Assembly: GCF_003855155.1 (NCBI RefSeq)
Contig: NZ_CP034073.1
Coordinates: forward strand, 2,418,001 to 2,482,000
Direction: 5' to 3'
Origin: Shewanella psychromarinicola
Lineage (GTDB): Bacteria > Pseudomonadota > Gammaproteobacteria > Enterobacterales > Shewanellaceae
DNA: 64,000 nt
Shown here: piece by piece, positions 27,886 to 36,680 of the stretch
Position numbering within the stretch: position 1 is the first letter of the stretch
Layout of the letters: every line of letters starts with the position of its first letter
Notes under the pieces: generated by a model
Seen by the model: only the letters and a program-made list of their open reading frames with translations
What the model was told of the DNA's origin: nothing
Databases searched by the model: none
Position numbers and translations under genes: made by a program

Positions 27886-28398
27886 ATGAAATCTTGGTAT
27901 TTACTGTATTGCAAAACGCGTCATGAAATACGTGCACAGCAAAATTTGGCGTTGCAACAAGTCGATAGTTATTTACCTATGATCACCCAGCAAAGAACGG
28001 TACGTAACAAGCAAAAAATGGTTACGGCGCCTCTTTTCCCTAGCTACCTGTTTATCTATTTCGATCCTCAAATCACTAGCGTGAGCAAAATCCACAATAC
28101 CCGTGGCGCTAACCGCATTGTTGGTTGTCGAGAAGTGATGACGCCCATTGACGAAAGAATTATTTCAGCACTTAAACGACGAGTTCAAGATTATGTACCA
28201 GAAGAGGTAAAACCATTAGGCAAAGGCGATAAAGTCAAATTTGTCGACGGACCGTTTAAAGACCTTGAAGCCATATTCGATGAGAACAACCCAGATAAAC
28301 GTTGCCATGTGTTATTTAACATTATGGGACAACAGAAACGAATTTTAGTCGAACTTACCAATTTACAAGCTACATCAAAAAATGACCCAGCAACTTAA
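27886..28398 (+). CDS. rfaH: Transcription antiterminator RfaH
   Basis: A 170-residue NusG paralogue. The N-terminal NGN domain (MKSWYLLYCKTRHEIRAQQNL, APLFPSYLFIYFD) binds RNA polymerase at ops sites. The C-terminal KOW part (GDKVKFVDGPFKDLEAIF) recruits the ribosome after refolding. RfaH lets polymerase read long polysaccharide operons. Here it stands 290 bp upstream of an exact ops sequence and the operon that sequence heads, so its target is next door. Confidence 0.95.
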   Translation: MKSWYLLYCKTRHEIRAQQNLALQQVDSYLPMITQQRTVRNKQKMVTAPLFPSYLFIYFDPQITSVSKIHNTRGANRIVGCREVMTPIDERIISALKRRVQDYVPEEVKPLGKGDKVKFVDGPFKDLEAIFDENNPDKRCHVLFNIMGQQKRILVELTNLQATSKNDPAT

Positions 28399-28591
28399 AT
28401 GGCTAAAGTAGCAGACAATCGCGATGTTTTTTGTAGGATATTGTCCATTCGTAAAATGAGTATGGGCAATTAACTGAACGATTTTAAGCTAGAGAGGTTG
28501 AATTTTAACCGTTCAGGCGATGTGGGTACTATTTTAGAAAAAATTACCACGGTTAGCGACTTTTACTCAAGCATCCAAGTCGATTTTTGAG

Positions 28592-28597
28592 TATAAT
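28592..28597 (+). promoter_or_regulatory. Candidate -10 element for the polysaccharide operon
   Basis: A perfect TATAAT preceded by GAG. No convincing -35 lies 16-18 bp upstream. A start near 28604 would put the ops element at about +85, within a leader, as RfaH requires. Confidence 0.5.
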
Positions 28598-28687
28598 CTT
28601 GCGCTCAATTATTGACTGCTATGGTGTTTAGCCAATAAAAATGAATATTTCGCATAGCGAAGGGCACTTTGGAAGCCGTAATCTATG

Positions 28688-28699
28688 GGCGGTAGCGTG
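28688..28699 (+). promoter_or_regulatory. ops element (RfaH recruitment site)
   Basis: GGCGGTAGCGTG, identical to the core ops/JUMPStart sequence that pauses RNA polymerase and loads RfaH. It lies between rfaH and the large exporter gene, upstream of array block 8, so the operon including its arrays would be read by RfaH-modified polymerase. Confidence 0.9.
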
Positions 28700-28707
28700 C
28701 CTTTAAA

Positions 28708-28919
28708 TCGATGACAGCCTAGAGCGCTTCGCTGCTAGGACGCTACGCGGCTAGAGGCTATAAAATCTTAGCAGCGAAGCTGTTCTTAGCAGGACGTAGT
28801 CCGCTCTCTGGCGAGCCTGCGAGTTCCTAGATACTAGCAGGACGAAGTCCGTCCTAGAACTTAGCAGGACGAAGTCCGCTCTAGAAGCGAAGCGCACTAT
28901 CCGCGTAGCGGCCTAGAAC
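28708..28919. repeat. CTAG mini-hairpin array, block 8, inverted
   Basis: The first block in the opposite orientation: the core comes first (AGCGCTTCGCT, CGCTACGCGG, AGGCTATAAAATC) and GNA-loop modules follow on the plus strand (CAGCGAAGCTG, GGACGTAGTCC, GGACGAAGTCC twice, GCGAAGC, CCGCGTAGCGG). It occupies the leader between ops and the exporter start. Confidence 0.95.
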
Positions 28920-28951
28920 CTTAATTACAATAATAATATTGGAGATACCTG

Positions 28952-31684
28952 GTGTTACATAAAACCAAAAACGCATTGATAGCAGGCATGACAGCCTTTA
29001 TTATTTTAACCACCCAAGCGCAAGCCGTCACCCCAACGCCGCAAATGATTGAGCAGTTTAAACAATTGCCCAAAGCAGAGCAGGAGCGAGTGGCAAAACA
29101 GTATGGTATAGACCCTTCAATACTCTCAGGCAGTGCTAACAATTCAGCTGCTGTGACAAATCCTAATGTTGTTGAACCACGTCAAAATCAAACAAATGGA
29201 CAATCAGCAACAACTAAAACAAGCGAGTTTGATTTTAATGAAGACAGCGATAAAGACGCTTTAAAACGTTTCGGTTATGAAATGTTCGAAGGTGAACCAA
29301 CCACTTTTGCACCCGTAACCGATGTACCTGTTCCAAGTGAATATATGGTCGGTCCTGGCGATGTCATTAAGGTTCAGTTATACGGTAAAGAAAGTAACGA
29401 ATACAGTTTAACCATTAATCGTGATGGCACAGTGCAAATTCCCGATTTAGGCCCAGTATCGGTTGCCGGATTAAGTTTTGCCGATTTACGTCAAGAACTG
29501 TCAAAACGCATACAGCAGCAAATGATCGGCATCGAATCGAATATCACTATGGGTGAATTACGCTCAATTCGCATTTTTATCGCCGGCGATGCCTACAAGC
29601 CAGGTTCGTACACAGTATCGAGTTTATCAACCATTACCCAAGCGCTATTTGTCGCCGGTGGTGTTAATGAAATCGGTAGCCTGCGTAATGTGCAAGTTAA
29701 GCGCAACGGTAAGTTAGTAGGCGCATTTGATTTATACGATTTACTGCTCCGTGGTGATGCCTCTGGCGACATTAACCTTCGTTCAGGTGACGTAGTATTC
29801 ATTCCATCAATTGGTGGCTTAGTCAGCGTGGCGGGTGAAGTACAACGTCCGGCAATTTACGAGCTGAAAAAGCACGAAACCATTAGTGATGTTATCAACA
29901 TGGCAGCGGGCATCAAGCAAGGTGCGTATCCTAAAAATAGCAGTATTGAGCGTTATAATGCCAATGGCTTAAAAACCATTATCAATGTCGATTTAACGTC
30001 TGCACAAGGCAACAACACCTTAGCTAAAGCGGGTGATTATATTCGGGTTAAAAATGCCTCTAATCAATATGAAGATGCTATCACCATTGTGGGTGCCGTC
30101 GTTCGTCCGGGTAAATACCAGTGGAAGCAACAGCGAATAAGCGATCTACTGCCGTCTATTTGGGGCGATTTATTATTATCTGCCGATTTAGATTACGGTT
30201 TGATTGTGCGTGAAATAAACAAACATGGCGACATCGAAACGCTGCAATTTGCCCCTGGCGAAGCCATTACGTCACCCAATTCTGTGCAAAACCTGCGCTT
30301 ACAGCCTCGCGACAAGGTGATGATATTTAATGTTAATGATGATACTCAAAATCGCTTTGAATTAAATGCACTGGTTAAAAAACGGGTTAATAAAGTGGAA
30401 TCCCTTAGAGGTGACTCATTACTGGATGCAGACCTTTTTAAAGCAGGATTTGAAACCTTAGACAGTACGGTAACAAGCAAATATACCAATCAAATAGCGG
30501 GCGTGGTATTAAATGTAGACACATCTGCAGAGCAAACGCTGGTTGGCAGTGAAGTGTCTCAGATGCTGTCAAATTTATTTGAGGACAGAGACTTAATTAA
30601 ACTCAGTCATGTTATGTCACGCAAAGAATTATTGTACCCCATAGTGACCAAACTTACCCAGCAGGGTGATGCACAACAAGGCATGCAAATTGTCGCCATC
30701 AGCGGTAAAATTCGACACCCAGGGGTATACCCGTTAACAAACTCTGCAAAAGTTACCGACTTAATTAAAGCGGCTGGTGGTCTGTTAGAAGGTGCTTATA
30801 CTGAGCGAGCAGAACTGACACGTACCCAAGCCACGGCAGCAATATCCGATATCATTCACAAGCAAATTAACCTTCATGCTGCCATTAATGGTAATCAACA
30901 AGAAAATATAGAACTTGAAGGTCGCGATATGGTGACTATTCTTACCACGCCAGAATGGCAAGAAAGAAAAGTTATCGAAGTCAAAGGTGAAGTTAAGTTC
31001 CCGGGTACCTATAACATCAGGCGCGGTGAGCGATTATCGGATGTTATCGCTAGAGCCGGTGGTTTTACCGAATACGCTTATCCTTATGCCGCGGTATTTG
31101 TCCGTGAATCCGTACGGATGCAAGAACAGCTTGAAATTAAAAAGTTAGCCAATCAACTACGCCGAGATCTGGCCACTCGTGGCATTTCAAACGATGGTTC
31201 AAGCATTAATTATTCCGAAGCACAGTTGATGTTAACTGACTTAGAAAACATCCAAGCAGTCGGTCGATTAGTTATAGACTTAAATGCACTTAAATTAGGT
31301 ATTAAAGAAGCGGATGTTCAACTTGAAGACAGCGACGTATTGTACGTGCCAACCATTAAGCAAACCGTCGCCGTTATGGGCGAAGTTCAACACCCTACAA
31401 CGCATCGATTTAAAGACGGCTTAACCTTAGACGATTACTTATTGATGTCTGGTGGCTCAAGAGAACGTGGCGATGAAGATAGAGTCTACGTCATCAAGGC
31501 CAATGGTTCGGTGATGATGCCGACTCACAATAGTTGGTTTAGCAATGAATCACAAATCTCCGCCGGTGATACTGTGATTATTCCGCTAGACACTGAGTAC
31601 AAAGATAAATTAACCCTTTGGTCGCAAGTCACCCAGATTATTTATAACTCTGCTGTAGCCTTTGCTGCTATCTCAGGGATCTAG
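28952..31684 (+). CDS. Large SLBB-domain polysaccharide export protein (OPX/Wza-like)
   Basis: A 910-residue outer-membrane polysaccharide export protein. A signal peptide (ALIAGMTAFIILTTQAQA) precedes a poly-export domain (SEYMVGPGDVIKVQLYGKESNEYSLTINRDG, about residues 130-200) and several SLBB repeats (for example GAVVRPGKYQW, SGKIRHPGVYPL, KGEVKFPGTYNI, MGEVQHPTTHRF). It is more than twice the size of classical Wza because of the extra SLBB units. The GTG start at 28952 has GGAG at 28941. Its TAG stop is part of the CTAG opening array block 9. Confidence 0.88.
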   Translation: MLHKTKNALIAGMTAFIILTTQAQAVTPTPQMIEQFKQLPKAEQERVAKQYGIDPSILSGSANNSAAVTNPNVVEPRQNQTNGQSATTKTSEFDFNEDSDKDALKRFGYEMFEGEPTTFAPVTDVPVPSEYMVGPGDVIKVQLYGKESNEYSLTINRDGTVQIPDLGPVSVAGLSFADLRQELSKRIQQQMIGIESNITMGELRSIRIFIAGDAYKPGSYTVSSLSTITQALFVAGGVNEIGSLRNVQVKRNGKLVGAFDLYDLLLRGDASGDINLRSGDVVFIPSIGGLVSVAGEVQRPAIYELKKHETISDVINMAAGIKQGAYPKNSSIERYNANGLKTIINVDLTSAQGNNTLAKAGDYIRVKNASNQYEDAITIVGAVVRPGKYQWKQQRISDLLPSIWGDLLLSADLDYGLIVREINKHGDIETLQFAPGEAITSPNSVQNLRLQPRDKVMIFNVNDDTQNRFELNALVKKRVNKVESLRGDSLLDADLFKAGFETLDSTVTSKYTNQIAGVVLNVDTSAEQTLVGSEVSQMLSNLFEDRDLIKLSHVMSRKELLYPIVTKLTQQGDAQQGMQIVAISGKIRHPGVYPLTNSAKVTDLIKAAGGLLEGAYTERAELTRTQATAAISDIIHKQINLHAAINGNQQENIELEGRDMVTILTTPEWQERKVIEVKGEVKFPGTYNIRRGERLSDVIARAGGFTEYAYPYAAVFVRESVRMQEQLEIKKLANQLRRDLATRGISNDGSSINYSEAQLMLTDLENIQAVGRLVIDLNALKLGIKEADVQLEDSDVLYVPTIKQTVAVMGEVQHPTTHRFKDGLTLDDYLLMSGGSRERGDEDRVYVIKANGSVMMPTHNSWFSNESQISAGDTVIIPLDTEYKDKLTLWSQVTQIIYNSAVAFAAISGI

Positions 31685-31985
31685 CCCGAAGGGCTAGATA
31701 GGACGGACTACGTCCTGCTAGGATCGCTTCGCTGCTAGGCCGCTACGCGGATAGTGCGCTTTGCTTCTAGGACAGCTACGCTGCTAAGGCGTGACTTCGT
31801 CACTGCTAGAGTCGCTTCGCTGCTAGGACGTGACTTCGTCACTGCTAGGATCGCTTCGCTTCTAGGGACAGCTTCGCTGCTAAGATTTTATAGCAGGCCG
31901 TAGGCCGCTCTAGCCGTGAAGCGTCCTAGCAGCGCAGCGCTCTAGGCTGTTTATTTTATAGCGTCCTAGACTCTAGAACCTAGAT
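31681..31985. repeat. CTAG mini-hairpin array, block 9
   Basis: Opens with CTAGCCCGAAGGGCTAG (31681-31697), a 7-bp stem with a GAA loop that contains the exporter stop codon. Then GGACTACGTCC, CCGCTACGCGG, GTGACTTCGTCAC (twice), CAGCTTCGCTG, the unique GGCCGTAGGCC (31896-31906) and a core with TTTTATAG. Confidence 0.95.
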
Positions 31986-32008
31986 TTTCAACTTCAGAAG
32001 GAACTGAT

Positions 32009-32386
32009 ATGCGTTTCGAACAACTGGATGTGTGGAAAAGAGCTTCTAGATTGTCTTGTCAAATTTATCAGTTGACGGAATCAGTCAGTAACTGGGGTTT
32101 TAAAGATCAAATTACACGTTCAGGATTATCTGTTCCCTCAAACATCGCGGAGGGAGAGGAACGTGAAACCCTAAAAGAAAAGATAAGGTTTTTGTATTAC
32201 GCAAAAGGGTCTCTAGGTGAGCTTGTAACTCAGTTATATATCGGAGCGGAAATCGAATACCTTGATAAACAAATGGCTATGTCGATGGTAAAAGAAGCTA
32301 AAGAGTTAGCCAAAATTTTAGGTGCTCTTATAAAACAAAAACAAGCACAGATTAAAGAAGATAACGCCGATTACCAAACAAAGTGA
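32009..32386 (+). CDS. Four-helix-bundle protein (23S rRNA intervening-sequence-protein family)
   Basis: A 125-residue protein (FEQLDVWKRASRLSCQIYQLT, RSGLSVPSNIAEGEER, FLYYAKGSLGELVTQLYIG). This family was first seen encoded in 23S rRNA intervening sequences and is often found stray in polysaccharide loci; its role is unknown. It forms small helical bundles. The ATG at 32009 has AAGGA upstream. It is wholly enclosed by two hairpin arrays, splitting the exporter from Wzz. Confidence 0.9.
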   Translation: MRFEQLDVWKRASRLSCQIYQLTESVSNWGFKDQITRSGLSVPSNIAEGEERETLKEKIRFLYYAKGSLGELVTQLYIGAEIEYLDKQMAMSMVKEAKELAKILGALIKQKQAQIKEDNADYQTK

Positions 32387-32397
32387 CTAATACGCAA

Positions 32398-32815
32398 GCT
32401 TGTGCTTTCCGCTTGTATAGCAGCGAAGCGATCTAGCCGCGTAGCGTCCTAGAATCTAGGCTTTTGCTTTGCTTGTATAGCAGCGTAGCGCTCTAGCCGC
32501 GAAGCGTCCTAGAATCTAGGCTTTTGCTTTGCTTGTATAGCAGCGAAGCGATCTAGCCGCGTAGCGCCCTAGAATCTAGGCTTTTGCTTTTATGACATCT
32601 AGAAGCGAAGCGAGCTAACCAGTAAAAACTCAAAACTTAGCAGATATCTGCTGACATCTTTTGACCTTATAGCAGCGTAGCGCTCTAGCCGCGAAGCGTC
32701 CTAGAATCTAGGCTTTTGCTTTGCTTGTATAGCAGCGTAGCGCCCTAGCCGCGAAGCGTCCTAGAATCTAGGCTTTTGCTTTTATGGCACCTAGAAGCGA
32801 AGCGCACTGCTTCCC
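32398..32815. repeat. CTAG mini-hairpin array, block 10 (60-bp units)
   Basis: Only GNA-strand core-type modules. Three 60-bp units (32411, 32471, 32531) and two more near 32670 and 32727 each carry a GCGNAGCG pair and end TAGAATCTAGGCTTTTG. In successive units the first loop reads GAA, GTA, GAA and the second GTA, GAA, GTA. About 60 bp near 32610-32665 is unrelated sequence. Confidence 0.95.
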
Positions 32816-32827
32816 AACAGACAAGAA

Positions 32828-33814
32828 ATGATGAATAACAAAAACAAACAATTAAATCCTGATGCACAATTTCAACCTTATGCCACTCAACCAATGGGAA
32901 GCGCTCAAGACGACGAAATCGATCTTCGTGAGCTTTTTTCTGTAATTTGGCAAGGTAAGTGGTTAATTATTGCCATCACTGCAGTGTTTGCTATTGGCTC
33001 AGTTATTTTTGCCATTAATCAGCCGAATATTTATAAGTCAGAAGCGCTATTAGCGCCTGCTGACTCAGAGCAAGGTGGCGGTGGTTTAGGTGCGCTGGCC
33101 GGACAGTTTGGTGGTCTAGCCAGTATGGCTGGCATCAACTTAGGTGGCGGTGGTGGTGTTGATAAAACCCAAATGGCAATTGAGGTGATGAAATCACGTC
33201 AATTTACCAGTGACTTTATTCAAAATCACAATATTTTGCCTGACTTAATGGCGGCTAAAAAATGGAACATAGCAGATAACAGCATCAGTTATGATGAAGA
33301 TGTATACAACGCTGCCGACAATAAATGGTTACGTGAAGTTCAGCTGCCTTTTAAACCTGAGCCATCAATGCAAGAAGCTTACAAAGAGTTCAGTAAAATT
33401 ATTGCCGTTAATGCGGCAAAAGATACTGGCATGGTTACTGTGTCAGTAGAGCATCTATCCCCTCAAGTTGCACAGCAATGGGTTAATTGGTTAGTTGCGG
33501 ACATCAATAACGAAATGAAGCAACGTGATGTTGCTGAAGCCAATCGAAGTAAAGCTTTTTTACAAACACAGATACAACAAACGAATGTCGCGGATATACG
33601 CACAATTTTGTACAAATTAATAGAAGAACAAACAAAAACAATCATGTTTGCAGAAGTGCGTGATGAGTATGTGTTTAAAACCATCGATCCTGCGTTTGTT
33701 CCAGAAGAAAAAGCCAAACCGAAGCGCGCATTAATCTGTGTTCTAGGCACCATGCTAGGCGGAATGTTGGCTGTAATGTTAGTGTTAATTCGGTATTTTG
33801 TCAGAAAAGATTAA
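32828..33814 (+). CDS. wzz: Chain-length determinant / Wzz family protein
   Basis: A 328-residue inner-membrane polysaccharide co-polymerase. A membrane segment near residues 43-65 (WLIIAITAVFAIGSVIFAI) and one near 302-322 (ALICVLGTMLGGMLAVMLVLI) flank a periplasmic domain with a Gly-rich stretch (GGGGLGALAGQFGG, NLGGGGGV). PEEKAKPKR before the second segment is the usual Pro-rich signature. There is no cytoplasmic kinase domain. It controls the length of the Wzy product. Confidence 0.9.
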   Translation: MMNNKNKQLNPDAQFQPYATQPMGSAQDDEIDLRELFSVIWQGKWLIIAITAVFAIGSVIFAINQPNIYKSEALLAPADSEQGGGGLGALAGQFGGLASMAGINLGGGGGVDKTQMAIEVMKSRQFTSDFIQNHNILPDLMAAKKWNIADNSISYDEDVYNAADNKWLREVQLPFKPEPSMQEAYKEFSKIIAVNAAKDTGMVTVSVEHLSPQVAQQWVNWLVADINNEMKQRDVAEANRSKAFLQTQIQQTNVADIRTILYKLIEEQTKTIMFAEVRDEYVFKTIDPAFVPEEKAKPKRALICVLGTMLGGMLAVMLVLIRYFVRKD

Positions 33815-33824
33815 CACTCTTTGC

Positions 33825-34077
33825 TTTTATAGTTTCTAGCAGCGAAGCGCTCTAGCAATCTAGGCTCAACTCTTTTTGCCGCCTATTGGGACGGTTTTCA
33901 AGAAAACCGTAAAACCTAGGCTTTATGCAGGTTAGCGAAGATTGACCTGTCTCAAAATGGATTAAAAGCGTCTCAGCTTGGTTCGAAAGGCTGAGATCTA
34001 AAATTGTAAATATTCAATTCACTTCGCCTAATAAAATCAATATTTAGGCTATTTAAAGTACATTCGGAAACATAAAA
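33825..34077. other. Spacer before rmlB1 with array remnant and two hairpins
   Basis: A short remnant (AGCAGCGAAGCGCTCTAG, about 33838-33856) is followed by ACGGTTTTC-AA-GAAAACCGT (a 9-bp stem, about 33891-33910) and CTCAGC with GCTGAG around 33972-33995. No T run follows either, so terminator function is doubtful. No gene is seen. Confidence 0.5.
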
Positions 34078-35157
34078 ATGAAAATTCTAGTTACAGGCGG
34101 AGCAGGCTTTATTGGCTCTGCAGTAGTGCGTCATATCATCAATATTACCAAAGACAGCGTCATTAATGTTGATAAATTGACCTATGCCGGTAACCTTGAA
34201 TCTTTGAAAAGTATCGAGTCAAATGACCGTTATGTTTTCGAACAAGTCGATATTTGTGATCGTGCTGAATTAGATCGGGTTTTTAGTACTCATAAACCTG
34301 ATGCCGTTATGCATCTTGCAGCCGAATCTCATGTTGACCGTTCAATTACCGGGCCATCAGACTTTATTCAAACAAATATTGTTGGTACCTACACACTCCT
34401 TGAAGCGACAAGAGAGTATTGGAATACTTTAGCTGATGATGCTAAAAAAGCATTTCGTTTCCATCATATCTCAACAGACGAAGTATATGGCGATTTACCT
34501 CACCCAGATGAACAAGATGGTCAAAGTTGTAATGAAGCGCTGCCATTATTTACCGAAGAAACTTCTTATGCGCCAAGCAGTCCTTATTCAGCATCTAAAG
34601 CTTCAAGCGACCACTTAGTTAGAGCTTGGTTACGTACGTACGGTTTACCCACCATTGTAACGAACTGCTCTAACAACTACGGTCCGTATCACTTTCCTGA
34701 GAAGTTAATTCCTTTAGTAATTCTAAATGCGTTAGAAGGCAAGTCACTTCCAATCTACGGCAAAGGTGATCAAATACGTGATTGGCTCTATGTAGAAGAC
34801 CATGCTCGTGCACTTTATAAAGTAGTGACCTCCGGTAAAGTCGGTGAGACTTACAATATTGGTGGTCACAACGAGAAACAAAATATTGAAGTGGTCAAAA
34901 CTATTTGCAGTATTCTAGACACCCTAGTGCCTAAAGATGCGTTATACGCTGAGCAAATCACATATGTCACAGACCGCCCCGGTCACGACCGTCGTTATGC
35001 GATTGATGCCAGTAAAATGAGCAATGAGCTTAACTGGCAACCAGAAGAAACATTTGAAACGGGTTTACGTAAAACCATTGAATGGTATCTGACTAACCAG
35101 ACATGGTGTCAACATGTGCAAGATGGTAGCTACCAACGCGAACGTTTAGGTATTTAG
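34078..35157 (+). CDS. rmlB: dTDP-glucose 4,6-dehydratase, copy 1
   Basis: An extended SDR of 359 residues converting dTDP-glucose to dTDP-4-keto-6-deoxyglucose. Rossmann motif [15 protein letters not shown], catalytic STDEVYGDL (Asp-Glu pair) and YSASKA (Tyr-x3-Lys). It is very similar to copy 2 at 53522. The product feeds rmlC and the SDR downstream. Confidence 0.96.
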   Translation: MKILVTGGAGFIGSAVVRHIINITKDSVINVDKLTYAGNLESLKSIESNDRYVFEQVDICDRAELDRVFSTHKPDAVMHLAAESHVDRSITGPSDFIQTNIVGTYTLLEATREYWNTLADDAKKAFRFHHISTDEVYGDLPHPDEQDGQSCNEALPLFTEETSYAPSSPYSASKASSDHLVRAWLRTYGLPTIVTNCSNNYGPYHFPEKLIPLVILNALEGKSLPIYGKGDQIRDWLYVEDHARALYKVVTSGKVGETYNIGGHNEKQNIEVVKTICSILDTLVPKDALYAEQITYVTDRPGHDRRYAIDASKMSNELNWQPEETFETGLRKTIEWYLTNQTWCQHVQDGSYQRERLGI

Positions 35158-35184
35158 CCTGCTCTTACAATTTTTAGAGTCCAA

Positions 35185-35232
35185 GTTTTATTTTCTAGAA
35201 CCTAGAACGCAGGACCTCTTCACCTAGGAACT
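35185..35232. repeat. Residual CTAG sequence between rmlB1 and rmlA1
   Basis: TTTTCTAGAACCTAGAACGC and CACCTAGGAAC, three CTAG sites without intact hairpins. The matching position in the second rml set (54632-54673) has a related remnant, so it predates the duplication or was copied with it. Confidence 0.6.
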
Positions 35233-35240
35233 TTTTATAT

Positions 35241-36104
35241 ATGAAAGGCATCATTTTAGCCGGTGGCTCAGGTACAAGATTACATCCAATAACAAAAGGC
35301 GTATCAAAGCAATTACTGCCTATTTATGACAAACCAATGATTTACTACCCATTATCGGTATTAATGCTGGCCGGCATTAACGAAATTCTCATCATTACTA
35401 CGCCAGAAGAACAAGATGGATTCATCCGTTTATTAGGTGATGGCAGCCAGTTTGGCATTAACCTAACTTATGAAGTTCAACCATCACCAGATGGCCTTGC
35501 TCAAGCATTTATTATAGGTGAATCATTCATTGGTTCAGACGATGTATGCTTGGCATTGGGCGACAATATTTTCTTTGGTCAAGCATTTGGTAAACAATTA
35601 AAGCATGCAGTTCAAAACCTATCTGGAGCAACGGTATTTGGCTACCAAGTCATGGATCCAGAACGTTTTGGCGTAGTAGAGTTTGATGAAAAATTTAAAG
35701 CATTATCAATAGAGGAAAAACCGATAACACCTAAATCAAACTGGGCTGTTACAGGGCTATATTTTTACAATAATTCTGTTGTCAATATTGCTAAAAATGT
35801 TAAACCATCTATACGCGGTGAGCTTGAAATCACCTGTGTTAATCAAGCGTATTTAGAGCAAGGTAACCTAAACGTTGAGCAATTAGGTCGTGGTTTTGCA
35901 TGGCTAGACACCGGTACTCATGACTCATTGTTAGAAGCATCACAATTTGTTCAGACGGTTGAAAAAAGACAAGGTTTCAAAATTGCTTGTTTAGAAGAAA
36001 TAGCCTTATTACAGGGTTGGTTAACAAAACAGCAAGTACGCGATATTGCGCAAACCTTAGCTAAAACTGGTTATGGTCAATATTTATTGAACATCACAAA
36101 ATAA
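35241..36104 (+). CDS. rmlA: Glucose-1-phosphate thymidylyltransferase, copy 1
   Basis: Makes dTDP-glucose from dTTP and glucose-1-phosphate. The nucleotide loop [39 protein letters not shown] is diagnostic; LGDNIFFGQ and [19 protein letters not shown] complete the site. It has 287 residues, the usual length. Confidence 0.96.
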   Translation: MKGIILAGGSGTRLHPITKGVSKQLLPIYDKPMIYYPLSVLMLAGINEILIITTPEEQDGFIRLLGDGSQFGINLTYEVQPSPDGLAQAFIIGESFIGSDDVCLALGDNIFFGQAFGKQLKHAVQNLSGATVFGYQVMDPERFGVVEFDEKFKALSIEEKPITPKSNWAVTGLYFYNNSVVNIAKNVKPSIRGELEITCVNQAYLEQGNLNVEQLGRGFAWLDTGTHDSLLEASQFVQTVEKRQGFKIACLEEIALLQGWLTKQQVRDIAQTLAKTGYGQYLLNITK

Positions 36105-36122
36105 ATTCAAAAAGAAACCAAT

Positions 36123-36680
36123 ATGAATATTATTAAAACAAAAATTAAAGATTTGTTAATTATTGAACCCAAAGTATTTGGTGACGATAGAGGTTTCTTC
36201 TATGAAACATTTCAAGCTGAACGTTACAAAGCTGCGGGAATAGATGCTGACTTCGTCCAAGATAACCGCTCGCGCTCAAGCCAAGGTGTCCTGAGAGGTT
36301 TGCATTTTCAAAAAATGAAACCTCAAGGGAAGTTGGTCACGGTAACTGACGGTGAAGTCTTTGATGTTGCAGTAGATTTACGTCCAGGGTCTGAAACATT
36401 TGGACAACATGAAGCGATAATTTTAACGGGACAAAATAAACTCCAATTCTATGTCCCTCCAGGTTTTGCACATGGCTTTTGTGTTCTCAGTGATACCGCA
36501 GATTTCCAATATAAGTGTACAGATTATTATGATCCTACGGACGAGAGCGGGTTGTTATGGAGCGATCCTGTTTTAGCTATTGATTGGCCTACTATTGAGC
36601 CAATACTATCCGAGAAAGATATGCTTCAACCTACACTGTCTTCAATTAGAACTAAATTAATTAATGGCTGGAATTGCTAA
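36123..36680 (+). CDS. rmlC: dTDP-4-dehydrorhamnose 3,5-epimerase, copy 1
   Basis: A cupin epimerase of 185 residues acting on dTDP-4-keto-6-deoxyglucose. FGDDRGFFYETF, the catalytic His in LRGLHFQKMKPQGKLV and PPGFAHGFCVLSD are present. The stop is immediately followed by the next ATG. No rmlD follows here; an SDR takes its place. Confidence 0.94.
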   Translation: MNIIKTKIKDLLIIEPKVFGDDRGFFYETFQAERYKAAGIDADFVQDNRSRSSQGVLRGLHFQKMKPQGKLVTVTDGEVFDVAVDLRPGSETFGQHEAIILTGQNKLQFYVPPGFAHGFCVLSDTADFQYKCTDYYDPTDESGLLWSDPVLAIDWPTIEPILSEKDMLQPTLSSIRTKLINGWNC

